From assembly GCF_018771565.1 (NCBI RefSeq), contig NZ_CP076326.1, positions 2,983,785-3,047,784 of the forward strand: a stretch of 64,000 bases of DNA, read 5' to 3'. This DNA comes from Thermoflexus hugenholtzii (GTDB lineage: Bacteria; Chloroflexota; Anaerolineae; Thermoflexales; Thermoflexaceae). Position 1 is the first letter of the stretch, and every line of letters starts with the position of its first letter. The translations under genes and the position numbers were made by a program. Positions 26,426-34,858 of this stretch are shown piece by piece. Under the pieces are notes generated by a model, which ran no database searches, was not told the DNA's origin, and saw only the letters and a list, made by a program, of their open reading frames with translations.

Positions 26426-27120
26426 TGTCGGCCGGGATCCTGTCGGGGCTGGCGGCGGTTCTGGCCCTGGTTCTGGAGCGCGTTTCCCCCCGCGTCGTCC
26501 GCCGGGCGCCGGGTTGGGGGCGGCCGCTTCTGGAGGGGATCGCGCCCTTTCTCTATGGGCTGTTGCCCTTGCTCATCGTCCTGCAGCAGGGCTGGCTCAG
26601 CCTGCGGGAGGTCGGGCTGATCGGCCCCATGCCCCTGGCCCCCGGCGCCTTCCTGGGCTGGTCCGTCGCCGACTGGGCTCGCGGCCTGGGCCTGACCGCG
26701 CTGTATAGCGGGATCACGGTCCTCGCCCTTCGCCTGGCCGGGTTGCGCCGGCTGGCTTCCTCCCGGAGGTCGGCGCTTCCAGCTTTCGGGGCTCTCCCCA
26801 TGGGGCTGGGACGGGAGGCCATGCTGGGGCTGTGGCGGGGGGTTCTTTGGGCGGCAGGGATCTCGGATCCCCTTCCAGTGGCCTGGATGGCCTTTGGGAT
26901 CTGGTGGGGGGCGGCTCGAGGCCTGGGCGCGCGGGGAGGGGATCCGCCCGGGCCCCGCATCTGGGGCGGTGTCCTGGCCGCCACCGTTCTCTTCAGCCTC
27001 ACCGGCAACCTCTGGCTCAGCGCCTTGGCCCATCTGATCCCCCTCGGGCTTCTGGAGCGCGGAGAAGCCTTTCCTTCTCCCAAGCGCGAAGCCAATGAAA
27101 TGCCCTTCTCTCAAGATTGA
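26422..27120 (+). CDS. Multispanning membrane protein, distantly CPBP-like
   Basis: A 232-aa protein with about six hydrophobic segments. GREAMLGLWRGVLWAAG followed later by GNLWLSALAHLIPLG loosely resembles motifs 1 and 3 of CPBP (Abi) intramembrane proteases, but the defining EExxxR pair is not intact, so protease activity is doubtful. The start overlaps the stop of the histidine kinase by ATGA, which implies coupled expression and possibly a shared signalling role. I do not recognise a closer family. Confidence 0.55.
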   Translation: MMSAGILSGLAAVLALVLERVSPRVVRRAPGWGRPLLEGIAPFLYGLLPLLIVLQQGWLSLREVGLIGPMPLAPGAFLGWSVADWARGLGLTALYSGITVLALRLAGLRRLASSRRSALPAFGALPMGLGREAMLGLWRGVLWAAGISDPLPVAWMAFGIWWGAARGLGARGGDPPGPRIWGGVLAATVLFSLTGNLWLSALAHLIPLGLLERGEAFPSPKREANEMPFSQD

Positions 27121-27446
27121 CCGCAGGAACGAGACTCAGGCGGGAGTGAGAAAGCTGATCCCCATCCATCCCTTTCACGTCTGAACGATAGGGCGGGTGT
27201 GTCCCAGATTTGTCGGGCATGGCCGCTGGGTAGGACAGGCTTCTTCCCTCTAATGATCGGAGATCTGGATGCCGGTCAACGGCCTGCGGTGGCCCTGCGT
27301 GAACCCATGGCGCGACGGGCGGGGAGAAAGACCGATGCGGGAGGCGCGGCTTCCCCCACGATCTCCGGCCGTTTCGAAGACGGGAGGTTCGGGGCCGGAA
27401 CCCTTCCGGTTGTAAGCCGAGATTCATTTCGGTATCCTTATGTTTG
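27121..27446. other. Gene-free stretch after the kinase operon
   Basis: About 330 bp with no supported gene. Near its start GGTGTGTCCCAGATT (27196-27210) is an imperfect inverted match to TTTTGGGACACATCC at 27681-27695. Around 27389-27415 a GGTTCGGGGCCGGAACCC tract looks like a decayed REP right half. Confidence 0.4.
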
Positions 27447-27620
27447 TTGGTAGGAGCGGCTTTAGCCGCGACCTTTGCGCCATCGAGAACCAGGGGTTCC
27501 GGGTTACCGAAGCGGCTTTCATTGCGACCCTTTGCGTCGTCGAAGACCGAGGTTCGGGGCTGAAGTTCCTCCTACAAAAACCGCCTTTCGTAGGAGCGGC
27601 TTCCACCGCGACCCTGCAGG
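27447..27620. repeat. Degenerate REPIN-like cluster
   Basis: At least three partial units related to those at 3834-3992: GGTAGGAGCGGCTTTAGCCG near 27449, AGCGGCTTTCATTGCGACCC near 27511 with TTTGCGTCGTCGAAGACCGA and TTCGGGGCTGAAGTTCCTCC after it, and CGTAGGAGCGGCTTCCACCG near 27589. Hairpin arms are mutated in several, so this copy set seems older than the pyr one. It ends ~110 bp before the IS1-family element. Confidence 0.7.
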
Positions 27621-27723
27621 ATCGAGGAGACGAAGGTTGCCTGTTGGCCCCTTCCGATGATTCAGGGGGGTGTCCTGCGATTTTGGGACACATCCCCTGG
27701 CTCGGTAGGCTTGACGTAGACCT

Positions 27724-27731
27724 GCTTTTTG
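27724..27731. repeat. Left target-site duplication of the IS
   Basis: GCTTTTTG, repeated identically at 28858-28865, immediately outside the terminal inverted repeat. Confidence 0.75.
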
Positions 27732-28857
27732 GGTAGTCACTCCTTTTGGTATTGATAATGCTTGAAGGTCAAGAACTCTTCCCAGGTCCAGATATGATCG
27801 GTCAACCCGATGGCCATCGCCGGCGTCCGCGGCCGATACCGCCGCCCCTCCGGCAGGCCCTCCCCCGCTTCCCGCAAGGCCCGATGGGGCCGCAGCCAGT
27901 TGTGCTCAAACAAACAGAGGATCACCAGCGCATCCCAGGTCCCTGTCGTCTTCGCAAAGGCATGGGTCTTACGCGTCAGCGCATTCAACCGATCGCGCAA
28001 CATGCCATTCAACCGTTCCTCATGCACCGGATAGGGGCAATCCACCGCCTCCCCAGAACCTGACGCACCTCCACGCGCACCATCCGGCCCTGATGACGAC
28101 GCTTGACCGCTTGCGTCAACCCCACCCCAGGCGTGAGCACCAGGGGCGGACGCCCCCGCTTTCCCGTCGGTTGCGCGTCCCGATAGACCTGACGAACCGC
28201 CCGTCGGTAGACCGGCCGTCCATCGCTGATCCAGATCACGCCCCTCCTGCCAGATGTGCGCTGGCGGGTCTGCGCCACCACCTTCGGCGCGACCTCATCC
28301 TCCGAAGACCCAAAGCCCCACGCCACCACAAAACGAGTCGCCCGGTCCTGGCTCAAACATCCCCAACGCGGGCCCACCCCGCCCGCCGAGGCGTCTGGAT
28401 CTCCAGCCTCTGGACACTTTTTTTGACAAACGACCAGAAAGCATCCACCTCGACCTCGCTCAAATGCAGGTCGTGGACCAGGACCTCGGTGAGGGCCTCA
28501 GCGTGTTGGGCGGCCATCCGGAGCCATCGGCCAATGGTTTCATATTTGTGGCCGGTGATCTCCTCAGCGGCGCTCAGGCTCCCCCGACGCATCACCACCA
28601 GCAGGGTGCGCGCCACTTCCGCAGGGGTCACACGCAAGCGATACATCGCCGTGCCCAGGGTAGGCCCAAACGAGCGCCCGCAGTTCCGACAGACCCAACG
28701 GGGCCGCCCACCCTTACTGCCGTTCTTTACCACATGGGTGGCCCCACAGCGAGGGCAGGGGGGGTTCTGGGAATTGGGCTTTCGATTCATCGGGCCCACC
28801 TCCGTCGGAATCTGGCCCCGATTATACCACCGAGCACTACTCAGGGGGGTGATTACC
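27732..28857 (-). mobile_element. IS1-family insertion sequence, 1126 bp, probably inactive
   Basis: Ends were fixed from sequence. The left end GGTAGTCACTCC and the inverted right end GGTAATCACCCC match at 10 of 12 positions. Both are flanked by the 8-bp direct repeat GCTTTTTG, a length typical of IS1. It carries a transposase on the minus strand with an A7 slippery site and a DDE-type domain. The intact duplication indicates insertion without later rearrangement. It lies between the REP-like cluster and the subtilase gene. Confidence 0.82.
27737..28790 (-). pseudogene. IS1-type transposase, InsA/InsB' with -1 slippery site and a further frameshift
   Basis: Frame 1 starts at ATG 28790 (GGAGGTG upstream) and encodes an InsA-like zinc finger (CPRCGATHVVKNG ... 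CRNCGRSFG) and HTH, then VDAFWSFVKK with the first Asp of DDE. At 28424-28418 the minus strand reads C-AAA-AAA-A; a -1 slip continues VKKKCPEAGDPD into the frame with RWGCLSQDRATRF and WISDGRPVY (second Asp). This mirrors programmed InsAB' fusion in IS1. A second break follows near 28054-28051, where GTTCTGGGGAGG appears to lack one G; restoring it joins VLGEAVDCPYPVHEERLNG (third acidic residue) in frame. That deletion should inactivate the enzyme. Confidence 0.78.
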
Positions 28858-28865
28858 GCTTTTTG
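28858..28865. repeat. Right target-site duplication of the IS
   Basis: GCTTTTTG, identical to 27724-27731 and adjacent to the right inverted repeat. Confidence 0.75.
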
Positions 28866-28921
28866 CATACACTTAATTTAAATGTGAGGTCAGGCCCCAT
28901 GAACTGCATCCGGAGGCGCCT

Positions 28922-31900
28922 ATGATCCTGAGAACTCTCTGGCGTGCGGTGCTTCTCCTGTCTGTGATGGGTTTAATCGCTGGCCCGACAAGCCTTCCGG
29001 TCGGTGTCCAAGCTTCCACAAAACATCTGTATTCAGCATCCGAACCGATCCCTGCACGTGCCTCCACTCCTCAGCCTCCTTCCCCTGGCCCCCGCGTCGA
29101 GACCGCCTCAGACCCCGCGTTGCGCAAGCTGGCTCCGGAGCTCCGGGCTTCGGCGCTGCGACCGACTCAGCGCTCGGTGCTGGTCAGCGTCCTGATGACC
29201 CGGGATACAGACCTCAACGGCCTGATGCGGCGAGTGATTTACAGCAAGCCTCTCAATGGCATCCGCTGGGCCATCGGTGAGGTCCTGGATACGAATCTCC
29301 GCAAGCTCGCGGGCATCCCCGGCGTGATCTCGGTGATCTCCCCGGACTCCTATCAGCCGGTGGAGGCTCCTTGGGATGACGAGGCGAAGCCGCAGCGAGA
29401 ACGGCTGACCTCAAAGGAAATCCGGTCGTTGTTGCGACAGGGCGGAAAGGAGGCGCTCCTCCGCAAACTTCAGGAGCTCCGCTCCCGAGGCGTCCCCCGG
29501 CCGCAGCCTATAAAGCCCGATCGCATCCGGCCCCAGGGAGCCCTTCCGTCCGCCGCCCCTGAATCCGGGATCCAGCCCGCTACCGTGCAAGTGAAGGACA
29601 TCCACGGCGCCTCCGCGGCATGGGCCAAGGGCTACACCGGCGCCGGGGTGACGGTCGCCGTTGTGGACACCGGGGTGGACTTCGGACATCCGGATCTTCA
29701 GGGGACGCAGGCTCGCATCTCCAGCGGCCCCTATGCCGGCTGGCCCTTCGCCTACAACACGCTATCCGGGGCCTTTTACGCCCTGGACCCCACCATGACC
29801 ATCGGGCCGGATAATTACTGGGACCTGGTCACCCTGACCTGGTTCGCTCACACCCTGCCGGTCACGGGAGCTGTATGCAACGGCGTCACATGCACCGCAG
29901 CCCTGACGCTGGACTTCACCAACGCCGCCTCGACGCTCTCCTTTGTGTGGCCTGACCGTTCCCGTAGCGGCCAGTATTACTACACGGTGCATCCAGATAT
30001 CTACCATCTGATCGCAGGCTTTTATCTTGGCCTGGGCTACGCGGCAACGGTTGGGGCCCCTGCTGTCGTCATCGTGGCTGACGAGGCCGCACCCGGCGTT
30101 TACGACACTGTGTATGTAGATGTGGATTTCGACCAGGATCTCACCGATGAGAAGCCGATGCGCAAAGGCAGTGAGCTGGCGGGAGCGGACCTCTACGATG
30201 CGGCCGGCGATCCAGGAACAGATGGCATCTGGGATCTCTCCGCGGGGATGCTGAGCTGGATCGCGGACGGAGTGAACCCGCCGCCCGGGGTCTCCGCCCT
30301 CTATCCCGGTGTGAGCGTTCCCGCCGCCGGCCGGCTGATCTCCTTCATCGGGGATGAGGACGGACACGGGACGAACTGCGCCGGCGACATCGCCGCCCAG
30401 GGCGTGATCACCGACCCCGAATGGGTTGGGCCCATCAATCCGCTTTTCGCGGGCGCGGCGAACGTCGGCGGCGCCGGCGGGCCGGTGCTGGCCGGGATGG
30501 CCCCGAAGGCCAAGGTGGCCGCCTTCCAGAACGGCTTCAATCTCCCCTTCGACTCCTGGGCCCTGGCCGCCCTGGGCTTCGACGGCGTTCCCAACAGCGG
30601 GGACGAAGCTCAGATCATCAGCAACTCCTGGGGTGCCAGCGGCACCCTCAACGACGGCTGGGACGCGACCTCCCGCTTCGCCCACTGGCTGAACAACTAC
30701 TTCGCCCCGAACGCGGCCTTCCTGGTGGCCACCGGCAACGGTGGCCACGGCTACGGCACGGTGACGGAGCCCGATGGCAGCTCTATCATTGATGTGGGCG
30801 CCAGCACCTCCTATGGCTCGCTGGTTTATTTCGAGCTCGTCACCCCTGACCAGTTCACCTACGGCGACGTCCAGCCTTGGTCCAACCGCGGCCCTACCAC
30901 CCTGGGGGACGTCTCGCCGGACGTGGTGGCCGTGGGGGCCTGGGGTACCGGCGCTAACCCGTTGAACCTTTACTACGGCAACGGCCAGGCCGCCTATGAC
31001 ATCTTCGGCGGCACCTCTATGGCCACGCCCATCGCCGCGGGGAACCTGGCTCTGGTCTACCATGCCTTCCGCGCCAAACACGGCCGCTGGCCGACATGGC
31101 AGGAGGCGAAGGCCATCTTCCTCAACGGCGCCCACGATCTGGGCTATGATGTGCTGACCCAGGGCTCGGGCAATGTGGACGCCAACCGGGCCACGGATAT
31201 CGCGGCGGGGATGAACTACGGCTACTGGGTGGAGCCGGCCCAGTGGATGGCCGGAAATTACCGGGGCATCGAATACGCTGCCTTCCCGGCGATCGTGCTC
31301 CCGGGCCAGACCGTTACCAAGACCTTCACCGTTCGCAACCCCACGGGCGTGCCGTTCTCGGTCAGCCTGCAGGACGTGACGCTCCAGAAGGTCGCCGAGA
31401 TCACCTTCACCCTCTCCTTCCCGTCCTTCAGCCCGCCGCCCTTCACCCGCCCCACCTGGATCACGGACATCACTCCTCTCATCGAAGCCTATGATCCGGA
31501 TCTGGTGCGGGCCCAGGTGATCTTCCCCTACAGCGTGTTCGACACCGATGCCAACTACGCTTACGATGACCGCTGGCGGGTTCTCTTCTACGACTGGACC
31601 GATCTAAATGGGGACGGGAACCTTTGGACGGATAACAACGGGAACGGCCGGGTGGATGCGGGGGAGATCGATGTCGTCAGTGGCATCTACGAATATAACC
31701 GCTTCACATACGGCTATCCCAGCGGCACTTACCTGGAGGCCAGCCTGGGCCGCGACAGCCTGTCCCGCCGCCACGACGGCGTCTTCTTCGGCGTCCAGCG
31801 GCGCACCGGCTCCGATGCGGTCACCATGCAGGTGCGCATCACTTTCTACAAGAAAGCCGACTGGGGCTGGCTGAGCCTCTCGGCTTCCAGCGTGAGCCTG

Positions 31901-33220
31901 CCGGCGAGTGGGAGCGCCACCTTTAACGCCACTCTTGCGGTGCCCGCCACGGCGCGGCCGGGCGTCTACGAAGGCGCCATCGAGGTGCGCCACGGCCCGC
32001 ACAAGCACGTGATCCCGGTGGTGGCGCACGTGGCGGCCAGCGGGCCCACGTTCGATTTCGGAGCTGCCTCCCTGACGGAGCCCATCGGCAACCAGCCCTA
32101 CGACAACGGCCATCTCTTCGGCGGCTTCGACTGGGCCTGGCGCTACGAGTCCGGGGACTGGAAGCTCTACTACTTCGACATCCCGGACGGCACCGCTGCC
32201 CCGGGCAAGGCGATGGTTGTGGACACCCGCTGGGTCACGGTGCCCACCGATGTGGACACCTGGATCTTCGGCCGCGCCGTCGATTTCTACTCCACGCTGG
32301 ATCCCACTTTCTTCGGCCCCCAGAGCGTGGAGCTGGTGGGTGGAAGCACCGACACTTATATCGGCAGCGGCCGGTTCGTCTTCAACACCGCCACCGGTGG
32401 GCCACGGGAGATCGTGGCCGGGGAACTGCGTGACGGCCTGGGCTTCCTGGCGCTGCATAATGTCCTCTACGCCGGGACGCAGTTCGGCGAGCCCCTCGTG
32501 GGGGCCGCCTATGCGGTCCAGGCCCTTCCGTTCCCGGTGGTGATCACCACGCCGGTTACCTTTGGGAGCTGGACCCAGGTCTTCTCCACCACCCGCACGA
32601 TCCCGGAGGGCATCCAGGTCCTGGCCTTCGGCCTGAGCCAGCCCACAGTGCTCCTCAACCAGACGGCTGTCCAGGATAATCCCAACAACCCGTGCACGGC
32701 CAGCTGGGTGATCTCGCAGACCATCAGCAACGGCGGGCTGCTGGAGGCGACCACGGCCAGCGCGGCGGCTGGGCTCGACATCGACCTCTACATCTACAAG
32801 GACGATGGCGATGGCGTCTTCGAATGCGGGACCCAGGATGCCTTGCTTGCATCGTCCACCACACCCACGGCCTTTGAGCGGGTCCGCATCACCCTGCCGC
32901 CGGATGGCCGCTATTGGATCACCGTCCACGGCTGGAACGTGCCCGGCGGGAGCCAGCCTTTCGATATCACCATCAACGCCATCCAGGGGACGGACCTGAT
33001 GGTCAGTGGGGTGCCGTCGGGCCCGGTGATGGCGGGAACCCCGGTGAGCTTCCAGGTTTCGTTCTCCAAGGCGGTCACCCCGCCGGCCACCTACTACGGC
33101 CTGCTCTTCATCGGCCCGGCTCCGGCCCCCACGGCCCTCCAGGTCCCGGTCACCATCCGCTTCGTGCCCACGGCGGCCACCCTCTACCTGCCGCTGGTCA
33201 TGAAGAACGCCGGGCCATGA
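28922..33220 (+). CDS. Large secreted subtilisin-family (S8) serine protease
   Basis: A 1432-aa exported protein with a signal peptide over residues ~1-31. A propeptide-like region runs to ~200. The catalytic triad is Asp249 in VAVVDTGVDFGHPDL, His482 in DEDGHGTNCAGD and Ser699 in GGTSMATPIAAG, with the oxyanion Asn in ISNSWG. The Asp-His interval of 233 residues is far larger than in subtilisins and indicates an inserted domain. Downstream are beta-rich regions, a DLNGDGNLWTDNNGNG acidic loop that may bind Ca2+, and a pre-peptidase-C-like domain (~1260-1350). It ends in LYLPLVMKNAGP, a tail style I associate with Chloroflexota surface proteins. GGAGG precedes the ATG; a strong terminator follows. 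Confidence 0.92.
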   Translation: MILRTLWRAVLLLSVMGLIAGPTSLPVGVQASTKHLYSASEPIPARASTPQPPSPGPRVETASDPALRKLAPELRASALRPTQRSVLVSVLMTRDTDLNGLMRRVIYSKPLNGIRWAIGEVLDTNLRKLAGIPGVISVISPDSYQPVEAPWDDEAKPQRERLTSKEIRSLLRQGGKEALLRKLQELRSRGVPRPQPIKPDRIRPQGALPSAAPESGIQPATVQVKDIHGASAAWAKGYTGAGVTVAVVDTGVDFGHPDLQGTQARISSGPYAGWPFAYNTLSGAFYALDPTMTIGPDNYWDLVTLTWFAHTLPVTGAVCNGVTCTAALTLDFTNAASTLSFVWPDRSRSGQYYYTVHPDIYHLIAGFYLGLGYAATVGAPAVVIVADEAAPGVYDTVYVDVDFDQDLTDEKPMRKGSELAGADLYDAAGDPGTDGIWDLSAGMLSWIADGVNPPPGVSALYPGVSVPAAGRLISFIGDEDGHGTNCAGDIAAQGVITDPEWVGPINPLFAGAANVGGAGGPVLAGMAPKAKVAAFQNGFNLPFDSWALAALGFDGVPNSGDEAQIISNSWGASGTLNDGWDATSRFAHWLNNYFAPNAAFLVATGNGGHGYGTVTEPDGSSIIDVGASTSYGSLVYFELVTPDQFTYGDVQPWSNRGPTTLGDVSPDVVAVGAWGTGANPLNLYYGNGQAAYDIFGGTSMATPIAAGNLALVYHAFRAKHGRWPTWQEAKAIFLNGAHDLGYDVLTQGSGNVDANRATDIAAGMNYGYWVEPAQWMAGNYRGIEYAAFPAIVLPGQTVTKTFTVRNPTGVPFSVSLQDVTLQKVAEITFTLSFPSFSPPPFTRPTWITDITPLIEAYDPDLVRAQVIFPYSVFDTDANYAYDDRWRVLFYDWTDLNGDGNLWTDNNGNGRVDAGEIDVVSGIYEYNRFTYGYPSGTYLEASLGRDSLSRRHDGVFFGVQRRTGSDAVTMQVRITFYKKADWGWLSLSASSVSLPASGSATFNATLAVPATARPGVYEGAIEVRHGPHKHVIPVVAHVAASGPTFDFGAASLTEPIGNQPYDNGHLFGGFDWAWRYESGDWKLYYFDIPDGTAAPGKAMVVDTRWVTVPTDVDTWIFGRAVDFYSTLDPTFFGPQSVELVGGSTDTYIGSGRFVFNTATGGPREIVAGELRDGLGFLALHNVLYAGTQFGEPLVGAAYAVQALPFPVVITTPVTFGSWTQVFSTTRTIPEGIQVLAFGLSQPTVLLNQTAVQDNPNNPCTASWVISQTISNGGLLEATTASAAAGLDIDLYIYKDDGDGVFECGTQDALLASSTTPTAFERVRITLPPDGRYWITVHGWNVPGGSQPFDITINAIQGTDLMVSGVPSGPVMAGTPVSFQVSFSKAVTPPATYYGLLFIGPAPAPTALQVPVTIRFVPTAATLYLPLVMKNAGP

Positions 33221-33244
33221 CCCGATGCTCCCCTCGTCGATTGT

Positions 33245-33280
33245 CAGGCGGCGCACCCATCGGGGTGCGCCGCCTGTTTT
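33245..33280 (+). terminator. Intrinsic terminator of the subtilase gene
   Basis: A perfect 14-bp stem, CAGGCGGCGCACCC (33245-33258) with GGGTGCGCCGCCTG (33263-33276), loop ATCG, followed by TTTT. It begins 25 bp after the stop codon. Confidence 0.9.
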
Positions 33281-33406
33281 CGGGAGGACCCGGAGGAGGC
33301 TTCCTTTAAATAAATTGGCCTTCCGTCCTGCCCCACCCGTGGCTTGGGGGAAGAGAGAAGCCGCGCTATCATAGCGATAGAGGAGGCTGGATGGGAGGTC
33401 TGGGGA

Positions 33407-34087
33407 ATGGAGTCCCATGAGGAGCGGGTGCTGGCGCTGCTTCGAGCGCCCGGGGTGCTGACGGAGGAGCTCCGCCGTCGCCTGCTGGAGCTATTGCTGG
33501 AAACCTCCGCCCGCCCCATCCCCTATGAGGAGTTCCTGGCCCGGGCGGATGAGGACACCCTGGCCGAATGGGTCCAGGGCGAAGTCCGTCATTACAGCCC
33601 CGCCTCCCGAAGCCACCAGGAGCTCGTCGGCTTCCTCACCGCCCTTCTCAGCGCCTACGTGCAGCACCACCGCCTGGGAGTGGTATTGTCTGCCCCCTTC
33701 CAGATGAAGCTGTCCCGCTCCGGCCGCGAACCCGACGTCCTTTTCGTCGCCCAGGAACATCTCCATCGTCTTCATCCCACCCATCTGGAAGGCCCTGCCG
33801 ATCTGGTGATCGAAATCGTTTCCCCTGAAAGCGCGCCCCGCGACCGTGGCGAAAAATTCTACGAATACCAGGAAGCCGGCATCCCCGAATACTGGCTCAT
33901 CGACCCCCAAAGCCAGTGGGCCGAGTTCTATCGTCTGGAGCCCACCGGCCGCTACCGCCTGATCACGGAGGGATCCGGCGGGGAATACCACAGCCAGGCC
34001 ATCCCCGGCCTCCGCCTGCGCATTGAATGGCTCTGGGATCCTCCACCCCTCCTGGAAGCCTTCCGACAGATCGGCCTCATCCCTTAA
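33407..34087 (+). CDS. Uma2 family (DUF820) putative PD-(D/E)XK nuclease, tandem copy 1
   Basis: A 226-aa protein. The restriction-endonuclease-like core shows GREPDVLFVAQ, ADLVIEIVSPES, DRGEKFYEYQEAGIPEYWLIDP, with Asp, Glu and Lys in the order expected for the fold. N-terminal helices (residues 1-35) contain LLRAPGVLTEELRRRLLELL. The ATG at 33407 is preferred to one at 33344, which lacks a good SD. The central 412 bp (33521-33932) are about 98% identical to the next gene. Biological role of Uma2 proteins is not established. Confidence 0.82.
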   Translation: MESHEERVLALLRAPGVLTEELRRRLLELLLETSARPIPYEEFLARADEDTLAEWVQGEVRHYSPASRSHQELVGFLTALLSAYVQHHRLGVVLSAPFQMKLSRSGREPDVLFVAQEHLHRLHPTHLEGPADLVIEIVSPESAPRDRGEKFYEYQEAGIPEYWLIDPQSQWAEFYRLEPTGRYRLITEGSGGEYHSQAIPGLRLRIEWLWDPPPLLEAFRQIGLIP

Positions 34088-34101
34088 GGGGAGAACGCAC
34101 G

Positions 34102-34836
34102 ATGAGCGCCCAGGCGGAAGAGATCCTCGCTCTCCTTCGGAAACCCGGCGTCCTCACCGAAGGGCTGCGGCGGAAGCTGCTGGAGCTCCTGCTCCCGCCT
34201 ATGGAGAACCCCTATGTCCCCTATGAGGAGTTCCTGGCCCGGGCGGATGAGGACACCCTGGCCGAATGGGTCCAGGGCGAAGTCCGTCCCTACAGCCCCG
34301 CCTCTCGAAGCCACCAGGAGCTCGTCGGCTTCCTCACCGCCCTCCTCAGCGCCTATGTGCAGCACCACCGCCTGGGAGTGGTATTGTCTGCCCCCTTCCA
34401 GATGAAGCTGTCCCGCTCCGGCCGCGAACCCGACGTCCTTTTCGTCGCTCAGGAACATTTCCATCGTCTTCATCCCACCCATCTGGAAGGCCCTGCCGAT
34501 CTGGTGATCGAAATCGTTTCCCCTGAAAGCGCGCCCCGCGACCGTGGCGAAAAATTCTACGAATACCAGGAAGCCGGCATCCCCGAATACTGGCTCATCG
34601 ACCCCCAAAGCCAGTGGGCCGAGTTCTATCAGCGGGACGAGCGGGGCCGCTTTCAGCACGCGCCCCTAGACCCCCAGGGGATCTATCGCTCCCGGGTCAT
34701 CCCCGGGTTCTGGTTGCGGGTGGACTGGCTCTGGCAGGACCCGCTGCCGCCGGTGGATGTCATCCTGCTGGAGATCGGCGGGGAAGCCTACGCGCGCCGT
34801 CTGATCGAGCGTCTCCGAGAGCAGGGATGGCTCTGA
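34102..34836 (+). CDS. Uma2 family (DUF820) putative PD-(D/E)XK nuclease, tandem copy 2
   Basis: A 244-aa paralogue of the gene upstream, starting 14 bp after its stop. Residues ~40-176 are nearly identical to copy 1, while the C-terminal ~65 residues (from YQRDERGRFQHAPL onward) are unrelated in sequence and longer. The core motifs EPDVLFV, DLVIEIVSPES and EKFYEYQEAGIPEYWLIDP are intact. The pattern of an identical core with different ends suggests gene conversion or duplication followed by end replacement. Converges with the giant regulator gene. Confidence 0.82.
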   Translation: MSAQAEEILALLRKPGVLTEGLRRKLLELLLPPMENPYVPYEEFLARADEDTLAEWVQGEVRPYSPASRSHQELVGFLTALLSAYVQHHRLGVVLSAPFQMKLSRSGREPDVLFVAQEHFHRLHPTHLEGPADLVIEIVSPESAPRDRGEKFYEYQEAGIPEYWLIDPQSQWAEFYQRDERGRFQHAPLDPQGIYRSRVIPGFWLRVDWLWQDPLPPVDVILLEIGGEAYARRLIERLREQGWL

Positions 34837-34858
34837 TCTGCGCCCGGCGCGCGGATGC

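Noticed and set aside
28418-28424. The first frame break of the transposase as a decay mutation
   Set aside because: It falls exactly on an A7 slippery run and a -1 slip restores the DDE domain, so programmed frameshifting is more likely.
27662-28851. TCAGGGGGGTG at 27662-27672 and 28841-28851 as the target duplication of the IS
   Set aside because: The right copy lies inside the element, and no inverted repeats fit these limits. GCTTTTTG with GGTARTCACYCC ends is a better solution.
31604-33418. A 604-codon minus-strand frame opposite the subtilase
   Set aside because: Antisense to a well-defined secreted protein, crosses the terminator and has shadow composition.
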